From: Rudanella paleaurantiibacter
Lineage (GTDB): Bacteria; Bacteroidota; Bacteroidia; Cytophagales; Spirosomataceae
DNA: 64,000 nucleotides
Assembly (NCBI RefSeq): GCF_009184635.1
Contig: NZ_WELI01000005.1
Coordinates: forward strand, 372,001-436,000
Direction of reading: 5' to 3'
Shown here: positions 26,301-35,356 of the stretch, one piece after another
Numbering within the stretch: position 1 is the stretch's first letter
Layout of the letters: every line of letters starts with the position of its first letter
The notes under the pieces: generated by a model
Told to the model about the DNA's origin: nothing
What the model saw: only the letters and a program-made list of their open reading frames with translations
Database searches by the model: none
Translations under genes and position numbers: made by a program

Positions 26301-28067
26301 ATCACGGATTCGCTGCGGTCAGAGGCTGACAGCCACCATGACATTACGTACCGCCTGGCCGAAGAAGCGGACCAACCTGTACGGCACCTGCGGAGCATTG
26401 GAGAGGTGACCTTTGTCGACGGGGTTCCGGTAACCATCAACGGTATCATTCAGGATGTGACACCCCAGCTTCAGGCCCGGCAGGCCATCGAGCAAAGCGA
26501 ACAGAATCTGCGCAGCCTGGTCAACAGCGCGCCCTTCCCAATTGGGGTGTACGTGGGGCGGGATATGCGGATTCAGCTGGCCAACCAGTCGATTATCGAT
26601 GCCTGGGGCAAAGGCAACGACGTGATCGGCAAACGCTACGCCGACGTACTCCCCGAACTGCAAGGCCAGCAGATATTCGAACAGCTCGACCAGGTGTTCA
26701 CTACGGGTATCTCCTACCACGCCCAAAATAGCCGGCTTGTTTTACATAACCAGGGCACACCCAAAGTCACGTACTATAATTACAATTTCACCCCCTTGTT
26801 CGATGCCAACGGGCAGGTGTACGGTGTCATGAGCACAGCCGCTGACGTAACCGATCTGGCGGTGGCCAAACAGCGGGTCGAAGAAGCCGAAGCCTCACTC
26901 CGCGGGGCCATCGAACTCGCCGAACTGGCTACCTGGAACATGGACGTGAACTGGGAAGCTGGCACCCGCCACATGACCTACTCCGAGCGGCTTTGGGCCT
27001 GGTTCGGTTTTGAAGGCAACGAAACGGTGCACAATACAGGTTACAATCCCATTGCCCCGGCCGACCAGGAGCGGATAGAACAGGCGATTGCCCGCGCGCT
27101 TCGGCCGGATACGGGCGGTGCTATCGATGTTGAGTTCACGGTCATCCACTACAAAACCGGTCAGCAACGGCAGGTGCGAGCTGTGGGAAAAACGTATTTC
27201 GACAAAACCGGCCGCCCCGTTCGGATGACCGGCACCGCCCAGGATGTTACTGAACAGCGGCAGACGCAAATGGCCCTCGAACAACAGGTAGAGGAACGTA
27301 CGCAACAGCTCAAAGCCCTTATTCAGGACCTCGAACGCTCCAATCAGAATCTGCAACAATTTGCGTACGTGGCCTCGCACGATTTGCAGGAACCCCTGCG
27401 CAAAATTCAGTCGTTTGGCGATTTACTCCAGACCTATCATGGCAAAGCACTTGGCGAGGGTGTTGAACACCTCAACCGAATGCGGACCGCTGCGGGCCGA
27501 ATGTCAATTCTGATTAACGACCTGCTCACGTATTCCCGCATCTCGACCCGGCAGGATATTTCGGGGCCGGTATCGCTCACGGAGATTGTAAAAACGGTGT
27601 TGAGCGACCTCGATATGGTCATTGAAGAAACCGGCGCCGAAATCACGCTCGACCCACTCCCAACCGTATTGGGCGACCGCTCGCAGCTTGGCCAACTGTT
27701 TATGAACCTGTTGAGTAATGCGCTCAAATTCCGGCAGACCGACGTGGATGGCCATTTTTTACCCCCTCGCATCACGGTGACTAGCCAGGTTGTACAGACC
27801 ACCGATTTGCCGCCGGGCATTAAACCAGCACGGGCCGCCGACGCGTATTACCGAGTAGATGTATCGGACAATGGTATCGGTTTCGACCAGAAATACCTCG
27901 ACCGTATTTTTCAGGTATTCCAACGTCTGCACGGCAAGAGCACCTTTGCTGGCACAGGTATCGGGCTGGCCATCTGCGAAAAAGTCGCCATCAATCACGG
28001 TGGTGCCATTACGGCTACCAGCCAACCCGGCGAGGGTGCTACATTTACCCTATATTTGCCGAATTAA
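23364..28067 (+). CDS. Soluble PAS-array sensor histidine kinase
   Basis: A 1567-residue protein with no membrane segments. An N-terminal PAS-like unit (LGPAERWAQSLRTAIGMVLH, then a CWGP motif, residues about 25-140) is followed by about nine PAS/PAC units of roughly 125 residues. Each PAC end shows the VDVHDQ / NITARR / DITEQQ / DVTEQR type signature. A short coiled coil (VEERTQQLKALIQDLERSNQ) leads to HisKA with phospho-acceptor H1339 in FAYVASHDLQEPLRK, then HATPase_c with NLLSNALKFR, DNGIGFD and GTGIGLAICEK. It ends at the ATPase domain with no receiver, so the partner regulator is elsewhere. It is likely a cytoplasmic sensor of several small ligands or redox/light cues. Units 6 and 8 resemble each other (IGVFRGPD / IGVYVGRD), suggesting internal duplication. 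Confidence 0.94.
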   Translation: MSLTSAKPTYAFWQGGGQSGEAIRAYSWVNTALGPAERWAQSLRTAIGMVLHTPTPMALCWGPSLLCFHNDAFQQRLFPNRLAIGQQAETLLGSAWETVCPFIEQIMATGAPVEPDLRHSLFSFAPVFDETGVGGVLITLSDTTPTPHLADEAPSRETHFQQLTDSVPAIIWQTRPDGYCTYINRRWFDITGQTEPEALGFGWLDATHPDDAQQAGEVFIEANKEHKPFSALYRLRQKDGRYRWAVDSGTPQFGPNGEYRGMLGSVVDVHDQKLAEAEKNNLVALIEASHEFIGLASLDGTIQYLNPAGREMLGWESAEGNAILDSIHPDDRELALQKLAELETNGRFSQDIRCVNAQSGEPFWLGWNAFTIQNPFTEEISGVATVSANITARRAIEQQQGEMADLLRAVFDGAIAGISVLHCVRDSNGTIIDFEHRLANRLAAESFNRADLVGRRFSDVYPAYREAGLFADFVQVVETGQTIEQIRHFVGEQTERWYDTVTVKLDDGVVYSFRDSTAEMITRQKAHQSSEELAFAIEAAELGIWDLNPVTNSLRINSRLGDWFGVPADAPLNVMTLSDIIAETDRERVFESLNAAVQPGSSGKYETEYTITHRLTGQQRVVRAKGKAQFSPDGRAYRINGTLQDITEQQRADQIRRETEARFQTMAEGSEVLIAVADETGRATYFNKAWVDLTGRSMDDLLDYGWADLVHPEDREGYLNTYLSAFRKREPFSGEFRLRTKAGDFRWLLAKGPVRFRPDGSFAGYISSCVDITENKLAEQALRASEARLQSLIAAAPVAIGVFRGPDLVVELPNQAFIDIVGKGPDIVGKPLREVMPELVTENQPFLNILEGVRTTGKQFKSYDSLVKIVQNGQLTHNYYNITYTPLFDEAGEVYAILDIAVDVTGQVQIQQELTQQKAYLQNALEMAHMGTYRIDLASATGHFSENIRDWMNLETASNPMSLIYQKIHPGDWPRVEQVITDSLRSEADSHHDITYRLAEEADQPVRHLRSIGEVTFVDGVPVTINGIIQDVTPQLQARQAIEQSEQNLRSLVNSAPFPIGVYVGRDMRIQLANQSIIDAWGKGNDVIGKRYADVLPELQGQQIFEQLDQVFTTGISYHAQNSRLVLHNQGTPKVTYYNYNFTPLFDANGQVYGVMSTAADVTDLAVAKQRVEEAEASLRGAIELAELATWNMDVNWEAGTRHMTYSERLWAWFGFEGNETVHNTGYNPIAPADQERIEQAIARALRPDTGGAIDVEFTVIHYKTGQQRQVRAVGKTYFDKTGRPVRMTGTAQDVTEQRQTQMALEQQVEERTQQLKALIQDLERSNQNLQQFAYVASHDLQEPLRKIQSFGDLLQTYHGKALGEGVEHLNRMRTAAGRMSILINDLLTYSRISTRQDISGPVSLTEIVKTVLSDLDMVIEETGAEITLDPLPTVLGDRSQLGQLFMNLLSNALKFRQTDVDGHFLPPRITVTSQVVQTTDLPPGIKPARAADAYYRVDVSDNGIGFDQKYLDRIFQVFQRLHGKSTFAGTGIGLAICEKVAINHGGAITATSQPGEGATFTLYLPN

Positions 28068-28129
28068 GTGCCCCGGAGTGGGCAGGCAGACCTACTCACT
28101 CCTATTTACTCACTCCTATCTCCTGTACT

Positions 28130-29044
28130 ATGCTCCACCTTGGCTTTGTTTCAGCGATTCTGCCCGATTACGATCTGAACAACGTACTGAAATTTGCCTC
28201 CGAACACCAGTTTAAGTGTGTTGAAGTGATGTGCTGGCCCACCGGCAACGCCGATGCCCGACGCTACGCGGGCGTGACGCATATCGACGTCAATAACCTC
28301 AATCCGGGTCTGGTACATCACCTGACCGGTCAATACGGCGTGTCGATTTCGGGCCTCGGTTATTACCCCAACCCCCTCGATCCCAACCCCGAACAGGCCG
28401 AATTTTACCGCGAACATATCAAACAGGTAATCCGGGCGGCTGCCCAGCTGGGTATTCCGGTGGTCAACACGTTCATTGGGCGTAACCCCTCGCTCAGCAT
28501 TACCGACAACCTGAAGCTGTACGCCGAACACTGGCCCGCCATTGTAAAGGTGGCAGAAGAGAACAACGTGAAAATCGGGATTGAAAACTGCCCGATGTGG
28601 TTTACCGACGATGAGTGGCCGGGCGGTAAAAACCTTGCCACCACCCCCGCCATCTGGGATCGCATGTTTGAGATTATCCCGTCGCGGGCGCTGGGCCTCA
28701 ACTACGACCCCAGCCACATGATCTGGCAGATGATGGACGAAGTAAAACCCATCTACCAGTACCGCGACCGGCTCCACCATATCCACCTGAAAGACGTAAA
28801 ACTCTACCGCGACAAGCTGGATCGGGTTGGTATCATGGCAAACCCGCTGGAGTACCACTCACCCAAGCTCCCCGGCCTGGGCGACGTACGCTGGCGCGAC
28901 TTTTTCGCGGCCCTCACCGATGTGCGGTACCGGGGCCCGATCTGCATCGAAGTCGAAGATAAAGCCTACGAAGGCAGCCCTGAAGACGTTCGCACGGCTA
29001 TTCTCACAGCCCGTAATTACCTGAGCCAGTTTCTGGTGCTTTAA
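28130..29044 (+). CDS. Sugar phosphate isomerase/epimerase (TIM barrel)
   Basis: A 304-residue cytoplasmic AP-endonuclease-2-like TIM barrel with no signal peptide (MLHLGFVSAILPDYDLNNVL). Conserved blocks are KIGIENCPMW near residue 145, LGLNYDPSHMIWQ near 190, HHIHLKDVK near 215 and ICIEVEDKAYEGS near 270. They carry the Glu/Asp/His metal ligands of the family. The sequence resembles the group found with sugar dehydrogenase genes in Bacteroidota, but no such gene is adjacent, so the substrate is open. Its stop codon overlaps by four bases the stop of the small convergent gene on the other strand. Confidence 0.88.
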   Translation: MLHLGFVSAILPDYDLNNVLKFASEHQFKCVEVMCWPTGNADARRYAGVTHIDVNNLNPGLVHHLTGQYGVSISGLGYYPNPLDPNPEQAEFYREHIKQVIRAAAQLGIPVVNTFIGRNPSLSITDNLKLYAEHWPAIVKVAEENNVKIGIENCPMWFTDDEWPGGKNLATTPAIWDRMFEIIPSRALGLNYDPSHMIWQMMDEVKPIYQYRDRLHHIHLKDVKLYRDKLDRVGIMANPLEYHSPKLPGLGDVRWRDFFAALTDVRYRGPICIEVEDKAYEGSPEDVRTAILTARNYLSQFLVL

Positions 29045-29289
29045 TCAAACTCGTGCCGTTCGGCGGTGGCCCGCCAGTCGGCGTCCATCTCGGCAAACCG
29101 CCGGGCTACGGTTTCCAGAAAAGCCTCATCGACCAAATTTGGCAGTTGTTCGGGGTCGAGCACGTCGGTTTCACTAATTTTGTAGGTCTGCTCAAGCAGA
29201 CCTACTTCAATTTTAAGGATATACTTGTTGTTCCAGGCATACAGCCCGATCCGAAAATGCGGGTGCGGAATGTCGTTGAGATAACGCAT
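29041..29289 (-). CDS. Small conserved-looking hypothetical protein
   Basis: An 82-residue acidic protein from ATG 29289 (MRYLNDIPHPHFRIGLYAWN). The N-terminal half is beta-like (KYILKIEVGLLEQTYKI) and the C-terminal half helical (VDEAFLETVARRFAEMDADW). No signal peptide. Its base usage and amino-acid composition look coding, and the tail-to-tail overlap with the isomerase gene is typical of a real compact gene pair. I do not recognise a function. The longer upstream frame is rejected because it enters the 5' region of the TPR gene. Confidence 0.65.
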   Translation of the reverse strand: MRYLNDIPHPHFRIGLYAWNNKYILKIEVGLLEQTYKISETDVLDPEQLPNLVDEAFLETVARRFAEMDADWRATAERHEFD

Positions 29290-29304
29290 ACGAAAACAGG
29301 GAAA

Positions 29305-30435
29305 ATGGAAAATGAAACAGGGCAACCGGCTCACGTTACGCCAGCTGCCGAGCGGGCAAATGTAGTAAACCACCGCCAACCCGGCCTATTCAGGCCAAAA
29401 AAGTATGTTTCTTCGCTGCAAGCACTTATTCTTCTGTTTGCTCTCGGGCTGTTGACGGTTTCCTGCGCCGATAAAACCGACGAAGCCGCTCAGTTCTTTC
29501 TGCGGGGCAACGTGCAATTGCAGAAACGCGAGTACCGCGAGGCTATTCGGTTTTATACCGAAGCGATTGAGAAAAAAGACGATTTTGCTGATGCCTACAG
29601 CAACCGGGGGCTGGCCCGGTTCCGTAATGGCGACCGCGAAGGGGCCCTTGCCGATTACACCAAAGCGATTGAAACCGACCCCCAGTTCGAAGCCGCCTAT
29701 TTTAACCGGGCGGAGGTGCGGCTCGAAACCGGCGACCCCAACGGCAGCCTGACCGACCTCCAACGGATTGAAAAAACGTACCGCGACTCTACTTTTTTCC
29801 AGACCCGCCTGGGCGATACGTATACGCGACTCAACAACCTCTCGATGGCGCAGGCCGCCTACGACCGGGCCATTCAGCTCGACCCACGCAACACCGAAGC
29901 CCTCACCAATCGAGGGGCTCTGTTCTTCAATCAGAAACAATACGAAGCCGCCAAAGCCGACCTCACGGCAGCCCTCAAACTAAACCCCAACCAACCCGAG
30001 GCCCTGAACAACCAAAGCCTGTTGCTGGCCCGCGAGGGGCGGTACACCGAGGCCCTGACGCTGGTGGAGCGGGCTCTGACAGCCCAAACCGGTCAGCCGT
30101 ATTACCTCAACAATAAAGCCTACCTGCTACTGATGCTGAAGCGCCCCGACGAAGCCCTGCCCCTACTCCAGGAGTCGATTCGACGCGACGATCAGAATGC
30201 GTGGGCACACCGCAATCTGGGCCTTTACCATCTGGACAAAAACAACCCGGCCGAGGCTCTGCCCGCCCTGCAACAGGCCGAGCGACTCGATGCCTCCGTC
30301 GATGGCCTATACACGTATCTGGGCCGGGCCTATCTGCTCACCGGCAACCGGGCCAAAGCCTGCGAGGCCTGGGCCCGCGGGCGCTCGGCTGGCGATGAGC
30401 AGGCCCGGCAGGAAGCCGATAAACAATGTCGGTGA
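29305..30435 (+). CDS. TPR-repeat lipoprotein
   Basis: A protein of about 376 residues. After a hydrophobic segment (SSLQALILLFALGLLTVSC) comes a lipobox-like LTVSC and then about eight or nine tetratricopeptide repeats (e.g. AQFFLRGNVQLQKREYREAI, DAYSNRGLARFRNGDREGAL, AWAHRNLGLYHLDKNNPAEA). It is probably an outer- or inner-membrane-anchored periplasmic scaffold. The start is uncertain: ATG 29305 leaves about 35 residues before the signal, longer than usual, and no better in-frame ATG exists; a non-ATG start nearer 29390 is possible. The 5' end faces the small divergent gene 15 bp away. Confidence 0.82.
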   Translation: MENETGQPAHVTPAAERANVVNHRQPGLFRPKKYVSSLQALILLFALGLLTVSCADKTDEAAQFFLRGNVQLQKREYREAIRFYTEAIEKKDDFADAYSNRGLARFRNGDREGALADYTKAIETDPQFEAAYFNRAEVRLETGDPNGSLTDLQRIEKTYRDSTFFQTRLGDTYTRLNNLSMAQAAYDRAIQLDPRNTEALTNRGALFFNQKQYEAAKADLTAALKLNPNQPEALNNQSLLLAREGRYTEALTLVERALTAQTGQPYYLNNKAYLLLMLKRPDEALPLLQESIRRDDQNAWAHRNLGLYHLDKNNPAEALPALQQAERLDASVDGLYTYLGRAYLLTGNRAKACEAWARGRSAGDEQARQEADKQCR

Positions 30436-30499
30436 AACACCGTGTCTGCTACCGATTATAATGGCGAATTTTGCACCTCCTTACTTTTATTTTAGATCA

Positions 30500-31330
30500 A
30501 TGCAGCTTTTCAAAACGCTCCTGATTGCTTTGTTTATGCTTACCCAGACCGCCTACGGCCAGCCCAATACCCAGCAACCCGTTACCGCGCTACTGGGGGC
30601 CTTCGGGGCAGAGGTAGCTTTGGTCAAACAAAACCTGAGTAACCCTCAGTCCATGAGTCTCAGTGGTATTGAATTCACTACGGGTCGTATTGGGAACCAG
30701 AACGTGGTGGTGGCCGAAACAGGTATTGGTAAGGTCAACGCGGCAATGACAACTACCCTACTGCTGCATTATTTCAAACCAGCACGCGTCATTTTCACGG
30801 GCATTGCGGGTGGAACCAACCCCGATCTCCAACCCGGCGACATTGTGATTGCGGGGCAAACCGCCCACCACGATTTCAACTCGCTGAACCAATTGGCTAC
30901 CCCAACCACACAAACACTGAACCCGCTCACGAAGGTGCTGAACCCGCGCTACTTTCCGGCCGATTCGGGCCTGATGCAACGCGCCATCAAGGTAGCCGAT
31001 AAGGTAAAGTTTGAGGGTATTCCGCTCGCCAACGGGCAGGTATCAACGCGCCCGGTGCGGGTGTTGGTGGGCACCGTTGTCACGGGCGATCAGTTTGTGT
31101 CGTCGGCTGCAAAGGTGAAACAGCTCCGTGCTGATCATAATGCCGATGCCACCGAAATGGAAGGGGCCGCCGTGGCGCAGGTCTGCTACCAGCTAAAAAC
31201 TCCGCTGCTGGTCATTCGGAGCCTGAGCGACCGGGCCGATGCGGAAGCGCATCTCGACATTCGGGCGTTTTACCCCACGGCCGCCCGCAACTCAGCCAAT
31301 CTGGTTTTGGCGCTTGTGAAAGGTTTATAG
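30500..31330 (+). CDS. Exported 5'-methylthioadenosine/S-adenosylhomocysteine nucleosidase-like protein
   Basis: A 276-residue protein of the PNP/UDP (MTAN) family. The N-terminus MQLFKTLLIALFMLTQTAYG is a signal peptide, whereas the classical enzyme is cytoplasmic. Catalytic residues of MTAN are all present: E38 in LLGAFGAEV, E221 in the TEMEGAAV block and D244 in RSLSDRAD. The core GTGIGKVNA-type loop is ETGIGKVNAAMTT, and IAGGTNPDLQPGDIVIA is intact. It should therefore hydrolyse an adenosine or purine thioether nucleoside outside the cytoplasm, releasing adenine; the physiological substrate is not known. A GAATTTTG near 30464 is a near-match -7 box. Convergent with the MerR gene. Confidence 0.88.
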   Translation: MQLFKTLLIALFMLTQTAYGQPNTQQPVTALLGAFGAEVALVKQNLSNPQSMSLSGIEFTTGRIGNQNVVVAETGIGKVNAAMTTTLLLHYFKPARVIFTGIAGGTNPDLQPGDIVIAGQTAHHDFNSLNQLATPTTQTLNPLTKVLNPRYFPADSGLMQRAIKVADKVKFEGIPLANGQVSTRPVRVLVGTVVTGDQFVSSAAKVKQLRADHNADATEMEGAAVAQVCYQLKTPLLVIRSLSDRADAEAHLDIRAFYPTAARNSANLVLALVKGL

Positions 31331-31354
31331 TACAGGCTGGTTCCGCCAAACCTA

Positions 31355-31678
31355 TCACAGCTCATCCCGCATCTGAATCAGAAACGCCTTTAGATTTTCG
31401 AGTTTCTGAATGTGCTGACGGGTCTCGTCGAGCCGACTATTTTTCTGTTTGAGAAACGCGCGGGCGGCAGGTAGCTTAAGCCCTTTCCCCTCGACCAGTT
31501 CGAAGATTTCGCCAAGATGGTCGATATCTTCCTGCGTATAAACACGGTCGCCGGCACTGTTCTTTTTGGGTTTCAGGGACGGAAACTCCTGTTCATAAAA
31601 ACGCAGTTTGGAGGTTTTTACCCCAAACCGTTCGGCCACTTCTTTGATGGTGTAATAGAGTTTCCTAGGGGTTTGCAT
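31355..31678 (-). CDS. MerR family transcriptional regulator
   Basis: A 107-residue regulator. The winged helix-turn-helix opening YYTIKEVAERFGVKTSKLRF, then YEQEF, matches MerR-type proteins. It is followed by GDRVYTQEDIDHLGEIFELV and a short C-terminal coiled coil. There are no effector-binding cysteines and no large ligand domain, so this is the small MerR form common in Bacteroidota. It overlaps no neighbour; its stop is 25 bp from the stop of the convergent nucleosidase gene, and its 5' end faces alaS. Confidence 0.92.
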   Translation of the reverse strand: MQTPRKLYYTIKEVAERFGVKTSKLRFYEQEFPSLKPKKNSAGDRVYTQEDIDHLGEIFELVEGKGLKLPAARAFLKQKNSRLDETRQHIQKLENLKAFLIQMRDEL

Positions 31679-31801
31679 GACGAAATGGATGGAACATGGA
31701 GCGATGGAGCAACACGAACGTGATTTTTAACTTTTTACCTAAAAATCCGGGCAAATGGGCTACATCCGTTAAATCCGCGTTCCTATCCCCCATTTTTACC
31801 G

Positions 31802-31809
31802 TAAATTTG
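31802..31809 (+). promoter_or_regulatory. Candidate -7 box of the alaS promoter
   Basis: TAAATTTG fits the TAnnTTTG consensus 24 bp before the alaS ATG, giving a short leader. A GTT about 20 bp upstream is a weak -33 element. Confidence 0.45.
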
Positions 31810-31832
31810 CCGAATTACAACAACAAGATTGC

Positions 31833-34517
31833 ATGACCTCCCGTGAAATTCGCCAGCAGTTTTTAGACTTCTTTGAAAGCAAACGCCACCTGATTGTTTC
31901 CTCAGCCCCACTCGTTGCCAAAAACGACCCGACGCTGATGTTCAACAACTCGGGCATGGCGCAGTTTAAAGATTTTTTCCTCGGCAACGGCACCCCACCG
32001 TCTAAGCGCGTGGCCGATACCCAGAAATGCCTCCGTGTTTCGGGAAAACACAATGACCTGGAAGATGTCGGCTTCGATACGTACCACCACACCATGTTCG
32101 AAATGCTCGGCAACTGGTCGTTTGGTGATTACTTCAAGAAAGAAGCCCTTGCCTGGTCGTGGGAACTGCTGACGGAGGTTTACAAACTGCCCAAAGACCG
32201 CATCTATGTGTCGGTGTTTAAGGGCGACGAAAAAGACAATGTACCGTTCGATCAGGAGTCGTGGGATATCTGGAAAGGCATTGTTGGTGACGAGAGTCGA
32301 ATCATTCTCGGCAATAAAAAAGACAATTTCTGGGAGATGGGCGATACCGGTCCCTGCGGTCCCTGCTCCGAAATTCATATCGACCTCCGCTCGGCCGAAG
32401 AGGTAGCCCAAACGCCAGGTCGTGAACTGGTCAACGCCGACCACCCGCAGGTAGTCGAAATCTGGAACAACGTGTTCATGCAGTTCAACCGGAAGGCCGA
32501 TGGCTCGCTGGAAGAACTCCCCGCCCGGCACGTCGACACGGGTATGGGTTTTGAGCGCCTGTGCATGGCCATTCAAGGCAAGCAATCGAACTACGACACC
32601 GACGTATTTACGGGAACCATTGCCGTGATTGAAAGCCTCTCGGGCAAAACGTACACCGGTAAAATGGATAAGTCAGACGTGGCCATGCGCGTCATCGCCG
32701 ACCACATCCGGGCCGTTTCGTTCGCCATTGCCGACGGGCTCGTGCCGAGCAATGCCAAAGCGGGTTACGTAATCCGGCGGATTCTGCGCCGGGCTATCCG
32801 CTACGGCTACTCGTATCTGGGCTTTACGGAGCCGTTTATGACCAAACTCGTACCGGTACTGGCCGATCAGTTCGACGGTGTGTTCCCCGAACTGAAAGCG
32901 CAGCAGGACTTCGTGGCTACGGTAATCCGGGAAGAGGAGATTGCGTTTTTGCGTACCCTCGGCACCGGCCTCACACGTCTGGATCAGATTATCGGGCTGC
33001 TGACGAGCGAAGGCAAGTCGGTTATCCCTGGCGAGACTGTGTTCGAGCTAAACGATACCTTCGGTTTCCCCGCCGACCTTACGGCACTGGTAGCTCGCGA
33101 AAAAGGCCTAAGCATTGACCAGGCCGGTTTTGAAAAGGCCTTGGCCGAACAAAAAGCCCGTTCGCGGAAAGATGCCACTACCTCGGCCGGCGACTGGATC
33201 GACGTGAACGAAGTCGACAAAATTGAATTTGTAGGATACGACCAAACCGAAGCATCCGCCCAGATTGTGAAGTACCGCAAGGTGCAAAACAAACAGGGCA
33301 CGCAGTACCAGATCGTGATCGACCCCACGCCGTTCTATGCCGAATCGGGTGGTCAGATTGGCGATACAGGGCAATTAATAGTCAGCAGTAGCAGTGGGCA
33401 GCAGGCAGCAAACGGTGAGGGGATTACGATTCAAATTCTGGACACGAAGAAGGAAAACGATCTGTCGATTCTGATCACTAATGACAGCCGCATTGAGCAG
33501 CTAATTGCTGACGGAAGCACTCAAGTCACGGCCAAAGTTGATGCAAGCCGCCGGACGCTGACCAGCAGCAACCACTCGGCTACGCACCTGCTACACGCAG
33601 CCCTGCGCGATGTGCTGGGTACGCACGTAGCGCAAAAAGGCTCGTACGTTGGCCCCGACGCCCTCCGCTTCGACTTTAGTCATTTCCAGAAAATGACCGA
33701 TGCCGAACTAGAGCAGGTGGAGACCATTGTAAACGCGAAAATCCGCGAGAATATCGCCCTCGACGAAAAGCGGAATGTACCCATCGAACAGGCAAAAGCT
33801 CTGGGTGCTATGGCGCTGTTCGGGGAAAAGTACGGCGATTTTGTCCGGGTCATTACATTCGACCCCAACTATTCGGTCGAGCTTTGCGGAGGTACCCACG
33901 TACCGGCCACCGGTCAGATCGGTCTCTTCAAACTCACGTCGGAAGGCTCGGTATCGACGGGGGTTCGTCGGATTGAAGCCAAAACATCGGAGGGTGCCCT
34001 GGCCCTGCTGAATGAGCAAGGTGCAATTCTGGACCAGTTGAAAGAACTGCTTAAGGCCCCCAAAGACGTGGTGAAAGCCGTTCAGGCCCTACAGGATGAA
34101 CGCAACGCGCTCCTCAAAAAAATTGAGGCCCTCGAAAACGAAAAAGTGCAGCAGGTAAAGGAGCAGCTTTTGAGCAAAGTACAAACCACCGAATCGGGCT
34201 ACAGCACGCTGGTTGAGCTGGTATCTGTCCCGTCGGCCGATGCCCTCAAGCAACTGGCCTACGACCTGAAAGCGAAAGTCGACAATCTGGCGTTAGTACT
34301 CGGTGCCGATATCAATGGCAAACCTCAGTTGGCCGTTATGCTGCCCGACAGCTTGATTCACGGCAAAGGGTTGCATGCCGGTCAGGTGGTGAAAGACCTC
34401 GCCCGCAACATCAAAGGCGGGGGCGGTGGTCAGCCATTTTTTGCCACGGCGGGTGGTTCCGACGCGGGCGGCTTGGCCGCAGCCCTGGAGCAAGGGCGTC
34501 AGGTGTTGAATAGCTAA
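31833..34517 (+). CDS. alaS: Alanyl-tRNA synthetase
   Basis: An 894-residue class II synthetase charging tRNA-Ala, of full length. The aminoacylation domain opens [20 protein letters not shown] and contains [12 protein letters not shown] and [13 protein letters not shown]. The editing domain has the zinc ligands H581 and H585 (SNHSATH) and C685 and H689 (CGGTH). A C-terminal C-Ala domain ends in [16 protein letters not shown] Ser/Gln-rich stretch ([14 protein letters not shown]) near residue 515 interrupts the start of the editing region and is probably a lineage-specific loop. Its stop faces the YceI gene across a strong shared terminator. Confidence 0.98.
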   Translation: MTSREIRQQFLDFFESKRHLIVSSAPLVAKNDPTLMFNNSGMAQFKDFFLGNGTPPSKRVADTQKCLRVSGKHNDLEDVGFDTYHHTMFEMLGNWSFGDYFKKEALAWSWELLTEVYKLPKDRIYVSVFKGDEKDNVPFDQESWDIWKGIVGDESRIILGNKKDNFWEMGDTGPCGPCSEIHIDLRSAEEVAQTPGRELVNADHPQVVEIWNNVFMQFNRKADGSLEELPARHVDTGMGFERLCMAIQGKQSNYDTDVFTGTIAVIESLSGKTYTGKMDKSDVAMRVIADHIRAVSFAIADGLVPSNAKAGYVIRRILRRAIRYGYSYLGFTEPFMTKLVPVLADQFDGVFPELKAQQDFVATVIREEEIAFLRTLGTGLTRLDQIIGLLTSEGKSVIPGETVFELNDTFGFPADLTALVAREKGLSIDQAGFEKALAEQKARSRKDATTSAGDWIDVNEVDKIEFVGYDQTEASAQIVKYRKVQNKQGTQYQIVIDPTPFYAESGGQIGDTGQLIVSSSSGQQAANGEGITIQILDTKKENDLSILITNDSRIEQLIADGSTQVTAKVDASRRTLTSSNHSATHLLHAALRDVLGTHVAQKGSYVGPDALRFDFSHFQKMTDAELEQVETIVNAKIRENIALDEKRNVPIEQAKALGAMALFGEKYGDFVRVITFDPNYSVELCGGTHVPATGQIGLFKLTSEGSVSTGVRRIEAKTSEGALALLNEQGAILDQLKELLKAPKDVVKAVQALQDERNALLKKIEALENEKVQQVKEQLLSKVQTTESGYSTLVELVSVPSADALKQLAYDLKAKVDNLALVLGADINGKPQLAVMLPDSLIHGKGLHAGQVVKDLARNIKGGGGGQPFFATAGGSDAGGLAAALEQGRQVLNS

Positions 34518-34522
34518 CGGGT

Positions 34523-34606
34523 TTATGGTTTATGGTTCTTTGTTTTTGGTTTTGGGTAACACCACCCTTAAACTCTTAACTAAAAACTAAGAACCATAAA
34601 CCATAA
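34523..34606. repeat. AT-rich inverted repeat downstream of alaS
   Basis: Eighteen-base perfect arms (34523-34540 and 34589-34606) made of TTATGG / CCATAA units. It sits immediately before the main terminator and may add to transcription stop for alaS. Confidence 0.55.
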
Positions 34607-34619
34607 ATACCCACATACA

Positions 34620-34650
34620 AAACGGCCCGGGCAATATGCCCGGGCCGTTT
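34620..34650. terminator. Bidirectional terminator between alaS and the YceI gene
   Basis: A perfect 14-bp stem (AAACGGCCCGGGCA and complement) with a 3-nt loop, flanked by A and T residues so that it works for both convergent genes. Confidence 0.85.
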
Positions 34651-34683
34651 GGCTTCTCATAGGTAGGTAATCTGGAACTTAAC

Positions 34684-35292
34684 TTATTTTGAAGCGACCA
34701 TCTTGATTTCAACGGCGAAATCGTCGTAGATAGCTTTGTCGCCAATGTTCTCGAAGAATGACTTCGAACCGTACCGGATATCATACTTCGTCCGATCAAG
34801 GGTTGCCTTGCCTTCAGCCGAAATGCTGTTTCCGTTCATAGTAACCGTAGCCGGGAACGTCACTGGGTTGGTGATGTTCTTGATGGTCATGTTACCGGTG
34901 ATGTCGAATTTGTTACCGCCTTTGGGAGTTACTTTCGTGATGACAAACTTCGAGGTGGGGAACTTCGCCGTGTTGAAGAAATCTTCTGACTTCATGTGGC
35001 CGATAAACTTGGCGTTGTAGCCAGCGTCGGTCAGGTCGGCGCAGGTGATGCTGTTCATATCGAACTCAAACGTACCGCCCGTCAGCTTGCTGCCGTCTAC
35101 GATCAGAGAGCCACCGTTGAACTTCACGGCACCGTTGTGCTGACCCGTTACTTTTTTGCCTTCCCAGTTCAGAACGCTCTTCTGCGTATCTACTTTGTAG
35201 GTAGCGGCCTTCTTAACAGGACCAACAAAAGCTGAGGTACCAGCCACTACGGCTACTGCAACCAGACCAGCGAGGAATTGACGTGTTTTCAT
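34684..35292 (-). CDS. YceI family protein, exported
   Basis: A 202-residue lipocalin-like YceI protein from ATG 35292 (MKTRQFLAGLVAVAVVAGTS, then AFVGP), a signal peptide, so periplasmic. Family marks: an opening TYKVDTQKSVLNWEGKKVTG, GTFEFDMNSITCADL, FNTAKFPTSKFVITKV, MTIKNITNPVTFPATV and a terminal FAVEIKMVA strand. YceI proteins bind long-chain isoprenoids or other amphiphiles; the ligand here is unknown. The gene lies 64 bp downstream of a MarR regulator on the same strand and is a likely member of its regulon. Confidence 0.95.
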   Translation of the reverse strand: MKTRQFLAGLVAVAVVAGTSAFVGPVKKAATYKVDTQKSVLNWEGKKVTGQHNGAVKFNGGSLIVDGSKLTGGTFEFDMNSITCADLTDAGYNAKFIGHMKSEDFFNTAKFPTSKFVITKVTPKGGNKFDITGNMTIKNITNPVTFPATVTMNGNSISAEGKATLDRTKYDIRYGSKSFFENIGDKAIYDDFAVEIKMVASK

Positions 35293-35356
35293 CTTGTTTA
35301 CTTTTTTTGTTTGGAGGTTGGTAATGTTGACTATTAAAAGGGGTGTTGATGTTATG

